Below are positions 1 to 11,400 of a stretch of DNA of 64,000 nt, piece by piece. The position numbers and the translations under genes are program-made. The notes beneath the pieces were generated by a model. That model was not told where the DNA came from, ran no database searches, and saw only the letters and a list, made by a program, of their open reading frames with translations. Source of the stretch: Stomorhina lunata (Eukaryota > Arthropoda > Insecta > Diptera > Rhiniidae); assembly GCA_933228675.1 (NCBI GenBank), contig OW121743.1, forward strand, positions 83,514,759 through 83,578,758, given 5' to 3'. Every line of letters begins with the position of its first letter. Position 1 is the first letter of the stretch.

Positions 1-638
1 ATGGTTGTATCAAACCATTCTGTAGAAGTAGGTGAGATATAGCATTTCTGTTAGATAAAGAGTTTTGATTTGTGATTTCAAAAAGGATACTTACGCAATC
101 TTTCACTGCGAACATAACAGCTGTTGGTATTTTTGACATCACAAGGAGTTCTGAATTGTCGGCAGTAACCATCAACATTTCTATAACATTTGACAGGGAG
201 TAACTGACACGTAGTTGTAGGTGTGGGAGCTAGGGTTACAGGAGTTGGGGTTACCGGAACTGGGGTAATAGGAGCTGGGGTAACGGGAGCTAAAGTAACA
301 GGAGCTGGAGTAACGGGAGCTGGAGTAACGGGAGCTGGAGTAACGGGAGCTGGAGTAACGGGAGCTGGAGTAACGGGAGCTGGAGTAACGGGAGCTGGAG
401 TAACGGGAGCTGGAGTAACGGGAGCTGTTGTTACAGGAGCTGAAGTAACGGGAGCTGGTGTTACAGGAGCTGGAGTAACGGGAGCTGGTGTTACAGGAGC
501 TGGAGTAACTTGGGCTTTAATATTCCCCAAGTTAGCCACAATAATTAAAAGTACTACAAAATAGTCTGAAAAAATTGCATTTTTTTATTTTAATAACAAA
601 TATAATTTCCAATGATTTTACTTACTTAAAGCGTTCAT
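1..638 (-). CDS. Secreted mucin/glue-like protein with PVTPA repeats and a cysteine-rich C-terminal domain (3 exons, 3' end outside window)
   Basis: I reconstruct three exons on the minus strand: 638-626 (ATG AAC GCT TTA A, then donor GTAAGT), 565-95, and 19 to beyond position 1. Introns are 60 and 75 bases. Both interrupt after the first base of a codon and have good GTAAGT/CAG borders. The leader reads MNALN-YFVVLLIIVANLGNIKA, a clear signal peptide. About 25 copies of a 15-base unit then encode PVTPA with Thr/Ser/Leu variants, a dense array of Pro-flanked threonines suited to O-glycosylation. A cysteine module follows with spacing C-x6-C-x7-C-x6-C-x7-C, then QWFDTT at the exon 3 start. An open frame reading through the second donor ends at 78, but the splice fits the paralogue at 11661-12070, whose third exon also begins with QW. 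The architecture recalls dipteran salivary glue or mucin proteins; tissue and function are inferred. A TATA box sits 48 bases upstream of the ATG. Confidence 0.75.
223..510. repeat. 15-bp coding minisatellite (PVTPA units)
   Basis: Tandem 15-base units (GGAGCTGGAGTAACG on the plus strand) lie inside exon 2 of the mucin-like gene. The central units, about 310-425, are nearly identical and the edges more divergent, as expected from recent unequal exchange or slippage. The unit is a multiple of three, so copy-number change keeps the frame. Confidence 0.85.
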
Positions 639-685
639 CTTGATTTCAAATCACCAAATAAATTCACTTTTCTTATTCACTTGCT

Positions 686-693
686 TTTTTATA
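686..693 (-). promoter_or_regulatory. TATA box of the PVTPA-repeat gene
   Basis: TATAAAAA reads on the minus strand 48 bases upstream of the proposed ATG at 638, leaving room for a transcription start near 660 and a short leader. The placement supports the reconstructed first exon. Confidence 0.45.
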
Positions 694-989
694 ATAACAA
701 GACAGATGGTTATTACTTCAATATTTTTTTTTAACTGTATAAATATTTGAATAAAAAATTCTTAAATTAATTAAAACAATTGAAATTAATTTCATCTGTT
801 GATTTTTAAAAATTTATCAAAAGTAGGACAAACAAAGATATTTTAAAATAACAAATTTTTTTACATGCTTTAGCAACAGCTTAACCCATACGAGATCAAT
901 GCAAATCTATTGGGAACTTAATCGCCTATTTCAAAAGAAACAAGATTAGCAACTTTACTTGGGAATAGTTATGCAAGCTATTTTCATAT

Positions 990-1112
990 TTTGGCTCGTT
1001 CGAATTATCGATTTAGTCCGGACAACGAGAAGAAAAAGAAGAAATGTAAATGTGTCCGAATTATGAATGTGTCCGGACTAGTGAATAACCGGACTATCGA
1101 TGTTGTACTGTA
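990..1112 (-). mobile_element. Pogo/Tigger-like terminal fragment
   Basis: Read on the minus strand, the sequence begins TA-CAGTACAACATCGATAG and then holds several TCCGGAC and ATTCGGAC motifs, ending near ATCGATAATTCG. A CAGT start beside a TA target and TCCGG-rich subterminal DNA is typical of pogo/Tigger elements. No matching opposite end was found, so this is a fragment. Confidence 0.4.
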
Positions 1113-1157
1113 CCATCCATATTCTGTAAATCCAAAGAAAGTAATTGTTAGTATTTT

Positions 1158-1980
1158 TATACCCTTATAAATTTGTGCTGATGTATGTAACGCATAGAAA
1201 TATTTGTCTTAGACTTCCTGAGTCGATTTAGCGATGTCAGTCAGTCCGTCCGTCCAGCGGACCCCCATTTAATCAAAGTACAGGTCGCTATTCTAAAGAT
1301 AATTTGATGAAATTTGGCACAGATCATTTGTTTGATAATGGGACCATATTTGTCAAAAACGGTCTATTATTTATGGTACTTTCCATAAGTCCCACTTCTC
1401 ATAATTGATATATTGACCACAAATATCACTATTTATACTATTCACCACCACAGGTGGAAAGATTATTATAGGTTTGTGCTAATGTATGTACACAAAGAAA
1501 TATTTGTCTTAGGCCTACCTTTTTGTATACCAATAGACTTAGAATCCCTTTTTGAGTCGATTTAGCGATGTCAGTGCGTCCGTCCGTCTGGCTGGTTGGC
1601 TGGACCCCCATATAAGCCATGTAATCAAACTACAGGTCACAGTTCTAAAGATAATTTGATGAAACTTGGCACAGATAATTTTTTTAATTGTGAGACCATG
1701 GCTATTAAAATTCGTCAAAATCAGTCCATTATTTATGGTACCTCCCATAGGTCCCACTTCCCGGAATTGATATTTTGGTCACAAAAATAAATATATATGT
1801 AAACCAAAATAACTGTACAAAATTTCGTTGAAATCGGTCCACATTTGACCATAGCAACCATACAAACTCTTTTTTCAAAACGCACTAAATGAAATAAAAA
1901 TCAGGAAAAAGAACACCTTTGACCTAAATGGTGAAGGGTATCGTATGGTGAGCTTGACCGACTGTAGCACTTTCTTAATT
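1158..1980 (+). mobile_element. Dispersed repeat family A, two partial plus-strand copies in tandem
   Basis: Two heads occur, at about 1160 and 1441. Each has TACCCTTnnnn, TTTGTGCTRATGTATGTA, GAGTCGATTTAGCGATGTC and a GTCCGTCCGTC stretch. The first copy stops near 1437. The second runs on to the family tail (GGTGAAGGGTATC, CTTGACCGACTGTAGCAC) but lacks most of the central part seen in longer copies. No coding region is visible. This type of non-coding dispersed repeat, with a short hairpin head and GTCCGTCC run, is common in fly genomes; its superfamily is not clear from sequence. Confidence 0.7.
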
Positions 1981-2088
1981 GTTTTATTCTCAAAATGTTA
2001 ATTCAACCCTTAATTTAGTAAAGAAAATTTGATTTATAAGATAGTCAAAACTGAATCTTTGGTTTATGAATGATCAATTAATTTTAAG

Positions 2089-2868
2089 CAAGTAAGAAAG
2101 TGCTATAGTCGGTCAAGCCCGACCATAAGATACCCTTCACTTCTAAGGTGAAAAGTGTTCCTTTTCCTTTATAAAGACAAATATTTGCTAAATTTTGCCA
2201 TCAAAAAAACATTTTCTCAAAACTTATACATTTAAGCTGTTTTCGTCATTTGGTCTTATATGAAAGCTAGAGTCAAATGTAGACCGATTATCTCGAAATA
2301 TAGTTAATTGATTAAAGTTTTTACAAAAAATATATATGCAAAAATACAAGCAAAATTCTCATTATCTTCAGATTTACGAGTGCTTTAGTGATTTTTGTCT
2401 TATTTAGTAAGTTTTGTCAGAAGAGTTTGTATGAGAGCTATGGTCAAATGTGAACCGATTTCAAATTTGGTACATTGATTTATGTTTACATAAGCAGTAT
2501 CTGTTTTAAATTTCATTGAAAAATATTGATATTTGTGGCCAAAATATTCAATTACGGGAAGTGGGACCTAAGGGAGGTACCATAAATAATAGACCAATTT
2601 TGACGAATTTCAATAGCCATGGTTCCACTATCAAAAAGGTTGTTTGTGCAAATTTCATTAACTTATCTTTAGAACTACGACCTGTAGTTTGATTACATGG
2701 TTTACATGGAACTTTAGCCAGCCACCCAGTTGGACGGACGGACGGACTGGCACAGCTTAATGGACTCAGAAAGTGATTTAAAGCCTATTGGTATACTAAA
2801 AGGTGGGTCTACGACAAATATTTCTATGCTTTACATACATCAACACCACCTACGATGGTGAAGGGTAT
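2089..2868 (-). mobile_element. Dispersed repeat family A, minus-strand copy
   Basis: This is the reverse complement of the family at 1158-1980, entered from the tail (CAAGTAAGAAAGTGCTATAG, GTCGGTCAAGCCCGACC) and ending in the head hairpin (ACCACCTACGATGGTGAAGGG). It is close to full length at about 780 bases. With the preceding copy it forms a large inverted pair. Confidence 0.75.
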
Positions 2869-3194
2869 AAAAATATATTTCAAAATATAAAACATTCCTA
2901 TTTTTCAACTTTTTCTCCTACTACATCTGCAATGCAGTGATATTTTTTTTGGATTTTTTAGATTAGGATAAACAAGTTCCTTTTTTAAACATATAGCACA
3001 ATGCAGTGTTTAAACAATTTCTCTTAAAAGCTTAAATTATGTTTGATGAAAAGAAACAAATTAGTATGCTGTCATTTGTTGAGCAAATATTTGCGTTTTT
3101 TATATGAAAAAAAACTAGAAAATTTGTTTATTTTATGAACTTTAGGGGATAATATATAAAAGTTGTTCGGCACTTTGTTTCCTATAAGCGTATA

Positions 3195-3960
3195 TTAATA
3201 ATAAATGCATAACTGGATTATGGAAGATCATAGCATGATCAAATGCACAGTTTACTATATAATTAATGTTGAGACATTTTAAGTGGCGCCACCTATCGGA
3301 AATTGGTCATACCATCTTACAAACCTTTGTCGTCTTATACGCAATAACTTTACTGAGGATTATAGCTTGATTGAATGCACGGTTTACTACTTAATTCTCC
3401 TTGAGTAATTTTTAGTGGAGCCACCTGTCGGAAATTGTTTATACCAAAAAATAAACCTTCGTGTTGCCTCATGCGAGAAACCTTTACTAAAGCCAATGGC
3501 ATTACAAAGTAAACAGTTTATGATTCAATTAATTTTGAGTAATTTCCACTGGCACCACCTATCGGAAATTGGTCATACTAACTTGAAAACCTTCGTCGGC
3601 TCATCCGCAATAACTTTGCTAAAGATCATAGCTTGATAAAAGCACAGTTTACGATTTAATTCGTTTTAAGTAATTTTCGGTGGCGCCACCTATAGAAAAT
3701 TGGTCATACCAACTTAGAAACCTGTTCGCAATAATTTTTCTACAGATCATAGCATATCGGAAATTGCTCATACTAACTTGAAAACCTACGTCAGTTCATG
3801 CGCAACAAATTTTCTAAAGTTCATAGCATGACAAAATGCAAAGTTTACAATATAATTAATTATGAGTAATTTTCAGTGGCGCTACCTATCGGAAATTAGT
3901 CATATCAACTTAGAAATCTTCGTCGGCTCATGAACAACAATTTTGCTAAAAAAAATAATA
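3195..3960. repeat. Tandem repeat of about 132 bp, five to six diverged copies
   Basis: Landmarks CGGAAATTGGTCATAC and GTGGCGCCACCTATC recur near 3297, 3429, 3563, 3695, 3759 and 3889, a spacing of 130-134 bases with one shortened copy. Each unit also has GCAATAACTTTNCTNAAGAT and CATAGCNTGATnAAATGCA. GTGGCGCCAC is a short palindrome that is GC-rich for this locus. Confidence 0.75.
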
Positions 3961-4620
3961 TGATCAAATTCATAATTCACATAATAACGTTACAAATTTT
4001 CACCTTTTTATCTCCTAATTTCAAAAAGTTCCATATGCATATTTAGTACTTCTTTGGTACCAATTGAATTCGGTACATTTTATTAAAACGCAGTTAATAT
4101 ATTGTTTCTAATCTTATTACTTTATGAGATCTTAAGTTATCGTTTTATCCCTTTTTTACCCATTTTGGCCCATGAAATCAAAAAAGTACCAAATACGTGT
4201 TCAATATTTTTGTTCACATTTGTTGATTGCATTACAAAGTTTTTTCTATATTCTTTGGTTCAAAAGATAACAGTGGGTTAATAATAGTACCAATAAAACT
4301 ATTTTCACCCTTTTTAAATCTTATCGGGCATAGTTTCAATAAAGTACCAAGCTCCTGTTCACTTATTTTTATAGCCTTTCACATAGAAGTTAAACTTTTG
4401 TTTTTATACTTATTGTTTTCAATTTGTTTCCGCTTTTCACACAAAATTTACAAAAGTCACTTTTTGCTTGATATATACGGCAAAAAGGGTACCCATCTTC
4501 CAAATTTTATCAAAAATATTAGAGCCGTTTTCGAAATAGCTATTCTTCATATATATACAAATAAATATACATTATACAATTATTGCTCGTTTAAAGATAT
4601 AAGATAAGATATCTAAAACT
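3961..4620. other. AT-rich stretch with weak degenerate repeats
   Basis: No gene is seen. AAAGTACCAA and TGTTCACNTATTTTT recur loosely, so this is probably further decayed tandem DNA. The open frame at 4227-4607 has no recognisable domain and fly-atypical composition; I do not call it. Confidence 0.4.
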
Positions 4621-4623
4621 TGT

Positions 4624-5941
4624 ATACCCTTCACTACCATAGAAAGGGTATTATAAGTTTGTGCTGATGTATGTAACGCATAGAAATATTTGTCATAGAC
4701 CCACTTTTTGGTATACCAGTAGGCTAAGAATCACTCTCTGATTCGATTTAGCGTTATCAGTCCATTCGTCTGGCTGGACGGCTGGCTGGACGGCTGGCTG
4801 GACCCCATGTAATCAAAGTACAGGCCGCAATTCTAAAGATAATTTGATGAAATTTGGCACATAGTGGGACCATGGCTAAATTTGTCAAAAAAAACCGGTC
4901 CATTTTTTTGGTACCTCCAATAGGTAATACTTCCCGGAATTGATATTTTGGCCACAAATATCAATATTTTTTCATACAAATACTGCTATGTAAACTATTA
5001 TATAAACCAAAATCACTTTACCAAATCGGTCCACATTTGACCATTCTTCTTCTTCTGTTATCCTTGACTCCCTAGAATTGGTTTCATTCATCAAGATGTT
5101 CTTGCATAGATTAGGCACCTCCAAAATCCTTGTGCCAGCTGCCGTAGCAGGGGGATTTCTCGCTTGATTACCCCTTGGAGTAGTATATTCTATAATGTTG
5201 TTTCTTTCCATGCTTAAAACATCGTAAGTGCTTAGCCGATGGATGATGAGTCCAAAGACAAGAGCCACGTTTGTAAAGCGAGCCGCTCGGTCCGAGACAG
5301 ACGCCCGCTTGTAGCCGCAACTAACATGTTGAACAGACGCTACAATTTCGTACTTTACCAAGTACAATTATCTTAGACCCTTAGACCAAATACGTCGGAA
5401 TGGCTCTAAGATAACTCCCCCTCACGTTAGCTCTGACCTAGAATCCCACTCGGATTGTTTACCGCATCTTCAACTAGGTTGCTCAGGTTTCCAGGATGTA
5501 CCACTAGGAGGTGTGATTAGGAATTGAATACAGTTATTACCTGTTAGCTGGAAACCCAGGCAACAACTGCATCCCATTTACATCCCCCACATTTGACCAT
5601 AGCTTCCATACAAATTCTTCTATCAACATGCACTAAATGAGACAAAAATCTCTAAAACGCTTATAAATCTAAAGATAATGAAAATAAGTTTATTTTTTGC
5701 ATAGATAATTTTTGTAAAAACTGTAATTAATTTGCCAAATTTCGAGATAGTCGGTCCACATTTGACCCTAGCTCTCATTTAAGTCCAAATGACGGAAACA
5801 GCTTAAATATAAAAGTTTTGAGAAAATGTTGGAAAAATTTAGCAAATATTTGTCTTTATACAGGAAAAAGAACACCTTTGACCTTAGTGGTGAAGGGTAG
5901 CTTATGGTCGGGCTTGACCTACTGTTAACATTTTCTTACTT
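4624..5941 (+). mobile_element. Dispersed repeat family A, near full-length copy split by an insertion
   Basis: The head (TACCCTTCACTACCATAG) starts at about 4625 and the tail (GGTCGGGCTTGACC, TTTTCTTACTTG) ends near 5941. Removing the insertion at 5045-5586 leaves about 775 bases in the order seen in the minus copy at 2089-2868. A GGCTGGACGGCTGGCTGGAC microsatellite lies near 4773. Confidence 0.75.
5045..5586 (-). mobile_element. Retroposon-like insertion (542 bp) with a 14-bp target duplication
   Basis: The insert is flanked by CCACATTTGACCAT at 5031-5044 and 5587-5600, a sequence present once in uninterrupted family A copies, so it is a genuine target duplication. It is less AT-rich than its surroundings. 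On the minus strand it starts GGGATGTAAATGGGATGCAG and ends in a short (GAA)n tail, as expected of non-LTR retroposons. It contains an open frame starting MERNNIIEYTTPRG that runs off the 3' end. It may be a short or internally deleted non-LTR element; I cannot name the clade. Confidence 0.6.
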
Positions 5942-8451
5942 GTTTTTATTAAATTTTGTTCATGGGGCATTTTAGAAAAAAGCTTTTGTGGGTGACGTTT
6001 TTATTTTTATGTTTTCTTAAATAATACAATATTAGTTTTTGTGTAGTGCTAGGTCCAAATTTATAGTGTACAATAGAGTGGTTTGAAAAAAAATTTGAGT
6101 CAGTCGCCCCCTAGGATTGAAGATAATTTCAAAATAAATCTAAAATTTTTTTTTTATTTTTTTACAACGCCTACAAATACCGCCCTTTTTGTATTTTGTT
6201 AGCTGTGTCGTCATTTTTAGTCCGATCATATCACTTTATTTTACTTTTTTTGTATGGAAGGCGAATCGCTTTAGTGTACAACTATAATTCCACAACAGTT
6301 CGATAGCTTTAAGCCTGCATTGTCGGTCAGATATCAACAATAAACAGCAGTTTATAGAAAAACTATACTTTTGATCCAAAGTTTCTATAGAAAACTCATG
6401 AATATTGTTTTTTTTTTTGTGTTAATTTGGTCTAGTTGATTTTAATTTAAACAAACAAAAAACCTTTTTTTGTTTTTTTTTTTAAATTACAATAAAATGT
6501 TGCTAGCAACATGTCAACAAAAAAGAACTAAACATTTCATCATAAAGTATGTTTTTATTTGAACTTATTAATAATAATACAATTGTGATTATTTTGTGTA
6601 AAAAAGTGTTGCGGCAACATGTTGCTAGAGTAAGAAAATCATAAATAATATTTTTATTTGGATTTCTCCCTTTTGTACAAAAGGAAGTAATATTTATTTT
6701 CTAAGGCATTAATTAAAAAAAAAAACTGTATTATTAATTGTTGTATAAAATAAAACCATTGTAGCAACATGTTGATAAAAAAAAAATCATCACAAAAATA
6801 GCCTGTTTTTTAGGACTTTTATATTTATACGTCACAAATGGGTTAACTTTTTTTTTACGAACCTCCAATTATTGATTTAAAAGTATTATTGATCCAAAAC
6901 TATTTTGATTGAAAATCTTTTGGAAACATAGATTCTGGAATCTAAGTTTTTAGATAAGATTTTATGTCTTTAAGTTTGTTTTAAATTTGTATCATTTACT
7001 TTTTCTTTATTCTTTATTTTCTACCATAAAAACGCATTGTTTTAAAATTAAGCCTAATCAAACAAGACGTTATTTGTTTTTAGACTTTGTTCTTAAAAAT
7101 TGCATTGAAAATGTAAATTTCAATTTATTGAACTTTATAACAGCGAGTATTGACCTTTAGACAATCATATGACTTTTTGAAAAGGTACAAAGTGTTTGAA
7201 GATATATAAAATTTGGTAAACGGTTTGACATTAATTGAATAGAAATTATTGATTAGAATTTTGTACAGAAAATTAATTGAGCAACATTTTCTACATAAAG
7301 CGTTAAAAAATTTCTTCAAAAAATGTTGCCTTATAAAAATTTTGTAAGAAATGGGGTTTATCATCAGTTGGATAGGAATTAGTTATATGTATATCTTATC
7401 TGATGCAACGTATTTAGAACCGAAGTCTAAGTATTATGAAGTCTTTAAACCCATGAGCAAATATAATTCTTACTTTAGAATTCAATTATTCCCATCGAGT
7501 CAAATTAAAATTTTTCGAGCACGTACTGAACACCATCTCCGATTTCAATGAAATTTTATATTTACATTCTTCTAGCTTATACAATTTTTGAAGTTCTTCA
7601 AAATTTTAAATTTCGCTTTGGTTCAGATTTTATGGCGGCCCAAAGTTCGCTTTTTTAAATATTTTTTCAAAACATACTAATTTTATATGAATATAACTTT
7701 TCATTCTTATGAAACTAGGTTCATATTTCAGCGAAGTCAAAGTTGTATGAACAAACTTTAAACTGTACAAATTTCAGTCTTAAACACTTAAAATATTAAA
7801 TATTTGAATGTAAGTAATTTTATAAATCGACAAAAATGAAGAAAATAAAAATTGTTAAATGTTTGAAATTACACTTAATACATTTTCCCAACTATTGTAT
7901 GTTATGTACAATATAAGTAAATATTTCATTTTACGCCATCAACGGTAATGTGAAAAAAGCCAAAACACCAGAAAAATATGTAAAAATATCACCATTTTTT
8001 CATTCTGGCACATACATGTTTTGCGTGTAACACATCCGTTTCCGTTAAAATTCACGCATACCAACGTGATTTAACATTTACAGTGAATGCCACACGAAAA
8101 GTGTACAAAATTGTATTGCTTAAAATTTTTTTCCCCATACACAAGAAAAAATTAACTATCATTCATGTATTTGGTTAAAAATATTAAAAAAAGAAGAGAA
8201 AACTGCTCCCTCGTTTCTTTTTATGGTTGCATATGAACACTTCATGTAAGTTGTAAATATTATTATAGACATCCAAACAACCCTCCCTCCCTACCACAAA
8301 CATAACTGAAAGTATTAAGTAATGTGTTGTTAAGTATGCACAGAAATTTTCCACATTTTCATATAACTTCACTTTTCACCTCGATATTTCATAAATATAT
8401 GTATATAAACATTTTTCTCGTTTCACCTTTATTATGGCTTTGGCTACATAC
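5942..8451. other. AT-rich intronic sequence, no gene seen
   Basis: Long A/T runs dominate. Copies of GCAACATGTTG-type palindromes occur near 6495, 6612 and 6768. No LRR exon is visible on the minus strand, so the next exon of the LRR gene must lie beyond the left edge and this intron is at least 8.4 kb long. Confidence 0.5.
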
Positions 8452-11400
8452 CTGTGTTAATTTACCATTAACGATGCTCAACGATTCCAATGAAGCACGT
8501 ACATTTTTGAGACTATTTTCTTTTAATGTTTCCAAATGTGAGTGGGAAAACTGTAAATGTCTTATATTGACACCTGGTTGAAAGACATCCTGTGATAGAG
8601 ACGTGACCGAACGATCGAAATCATAAATGGATAATGAATGTATGGGCGATGAAATCCGTTCCAGGGTGGTGCGTAGAGATGTTGCTGTTGTGCCAGGACA
8701 CTCAAGAAATAAACCTGTTAACAAGGAAACAAGCAGAAAAAAATTACATTAAATTTTTTGTAATTTAAGATCAAGAGAATTTAAGATTAAGAAAATTAAG
8801 AATTTTAGAAAATTTTCATAAAACCAAATGTTTCGCAACATAGCTGACAAAAGTTTTGTTTAATCTTTGTTGTGAAACATTTGCTTAAGAACATTTATTA
8901 GGCTACATTTTTTATATAATATATTAAATTTTGTATATTAAATTTTGCTTCAACAAAATTTCCTAAATCAAACTTTTTTTTTGAAATCTTTCCATAAAAA
9001 GGATTTTCTATAAAAAAACAAAACGATTAAAAAAGATTTTAAGAAAAAGTTGCTTCAACAAATGTTTCGCAACACAGAACAACATTGTTAAACAAAAACT
9101 TTCTTAAAAATAGTTAGCAAAACTATTGTTTCATCTTTGCTGTGCAACATTTGCTTAAGAACATTTATTGGGCTACATTTTCTATATAAAATATTAAAAC
9201 AATTTCATTAGAAAATTTCAAAAATTTGTGAAGAAAATGTTGCTTCAACAAAATTTTCTAAGGAAAATGTTGCTTCAACAAAAGGAAAGATTTTTCAACC
9301 TTTCTATATAAACCGGCAACCAGAAAAATTTGTTGCAACATGGAACAACTTGCGAAACATAGAACAACTTCCTCAAAAATATTAAGCAAAACTTTTGTTG
9401 ATAATTTGTAAAGAAAATTTAGCAAATTTTCTTAAAAAATGTTTAAAGAAAATAAAAAACAAAAAAAATTCAACTTAATTTTCTTGGAAAAATGTTTACA
9501 AAATTTTCTAAACTTTTGGAAAATCTTTCTATAGAAAATGACCACCCTAAACTTTTGGAAATAGAAATTGTTACCCTATCGTTATTCTTTAATGATAACG
9601 TTGCTCCAACAAGATTTTCTATAATAATGTATAGAAAATGTTGCTGTACAAAATTTTCTATAGAAAATGTTGCTGTACAAAATTTTCTATAGAAAATGTT
9701 GCTGTACAAAATTTTCTAAACGAAATGTTTCTGTACTAAATTTTTTTATTGAAAATTTTGCGGAACATATGTTTAATAGTAAATGTTGCTGTACAAAATT
9801 TTCTATAGTAAAGATTTCTGTATGAAATTTTCTAAAGAAAATGTTCCGGTACAAAATTTTCTATGGTAAAGATTTCTATATAAATTTTCTATAGAAAACG
9901 TTGCAGTACAAAATTTTCTATAGAAAATGTTGCTATACAAAATTTTCTATCAAAAATGTTGCTGTACAAAATTTTTTATAGAAAATGTTGCTAAACAAAA
10001 TTGTGTATAGAAAATGTTGCTGTACAAAATTTTCTATTGAAAATGTTGCTGTACAAAATTTTCTATAGAAAATGTTGCTGTACAAAATTTTCTATAGAAA
10101 ATGTTGCTGAACAAAATTTTCTATTTAAAATGTTGCTGTACAAAATTTTCTATAGAAAATGTTGCTGTACAAAATTTTCTATAGAAAATGTTGCTGTACA
10201 AAATTTTCTATAGAAAATGTGGTTGTACAAAATTTTGTATAAAAAATATTGTTTAAAAAAATTTTCTAAAAAGAATGTTGCTGTACAAAATTTTCTTTAG
10301 AAAATATTGCCACACAATTTTTTTTATAGAAAATGTTGCTTTACAAAATTTTCTATAGAAAATGTTGTTAAAAAAAATTTTCTTTAAAAAATGTTGCCGT
10401 ACAAAATTTTCTACAGAAACTGTTGCTGTACAAAATTTTATATAGAAAATGTACAAAATGTTCTATAGAGGATCTTGCTATACAAAATTTTCTATAGAAA
10501 ATATTGTTATACAAAATGTTATATAGAAGATATTGCTATACAAAATTTTCCATAGAGAATATTGCTATACAGAATTTTCTATAAAGAATATTGCTATACA
10601 ATATTTCCTATAGAAAATGCTGCTGCATAAAATTTTCTACAGAAAATATTGCTACACAAAATTTTCTATTGAAAATGTTGCTACACAAAATTTTCTATAT
10701 AAAATGTTGCTGTTTAAAATTTTCTATAGAAAATATTGCTGTACAAAATTTTCTAGAGAAAATATTGCTACACAAAATTTTCTATAGAAAATGTTGCTAC
10801 ACAAAATTTTCTATAGAAAATGTTGCTGAACAAAATTTTCTATAAAAAATGCTGCTGTACAAAATATTCTATAATAAATGTTGCGCACAAAAATTTTGGT
10901 AGAAAATGTAGCTGAACAAAAATTTCTACACAAAATGTTGCTATACAAAATTTTTTTACAGAAAATGTTGCTATATAAAATTTTCTACAGAAAATGTTGC
11001 TATACAAAATTTTCTACAGAAAATGTTGCTGAACAAAATTTTCTATAGAAAATATTGCTACACAAATTTTTTTATAGAAAATATTGCTACACAAAATTTT
11101 ATATGGAAAATATTACTATACAAAATTTTTTATAGAAAATGTTGCTGTACAAAATTTTTTATAGAAAATGTTGCTGTACAAAATTTTCTATAGAAAATGT
11201 TGCTATAAAATGTTTTTCTTCATTATTATTAAAACTTTTCTTCATTATTTTTAAAACTTAGAAATAGTTGCTATAAAAAATTCTAAAAAAAGTATAGCTA
11301 CAAAATGTTGCTATAGAAAATTATTTCTCGAAGATGATTTAATAAAATAGTACCATCAAATTCGACTTCTGAAACTTTTTAAAGTTATTTACTTTTAAAA

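Noticed and set aside
223..564. Plus-strand GAGVT repeat frame
   Set aside because: Antisense shadow of the PVTPA gene, whose minus-strand exons have a signal peptide, cysteines and good splice sites.
4227..4607. 126-codon frame
   Set aside because: Phe/Ile/Lys-rich composition typical of random AT-rich frames; lies in decayed repeat DNA.
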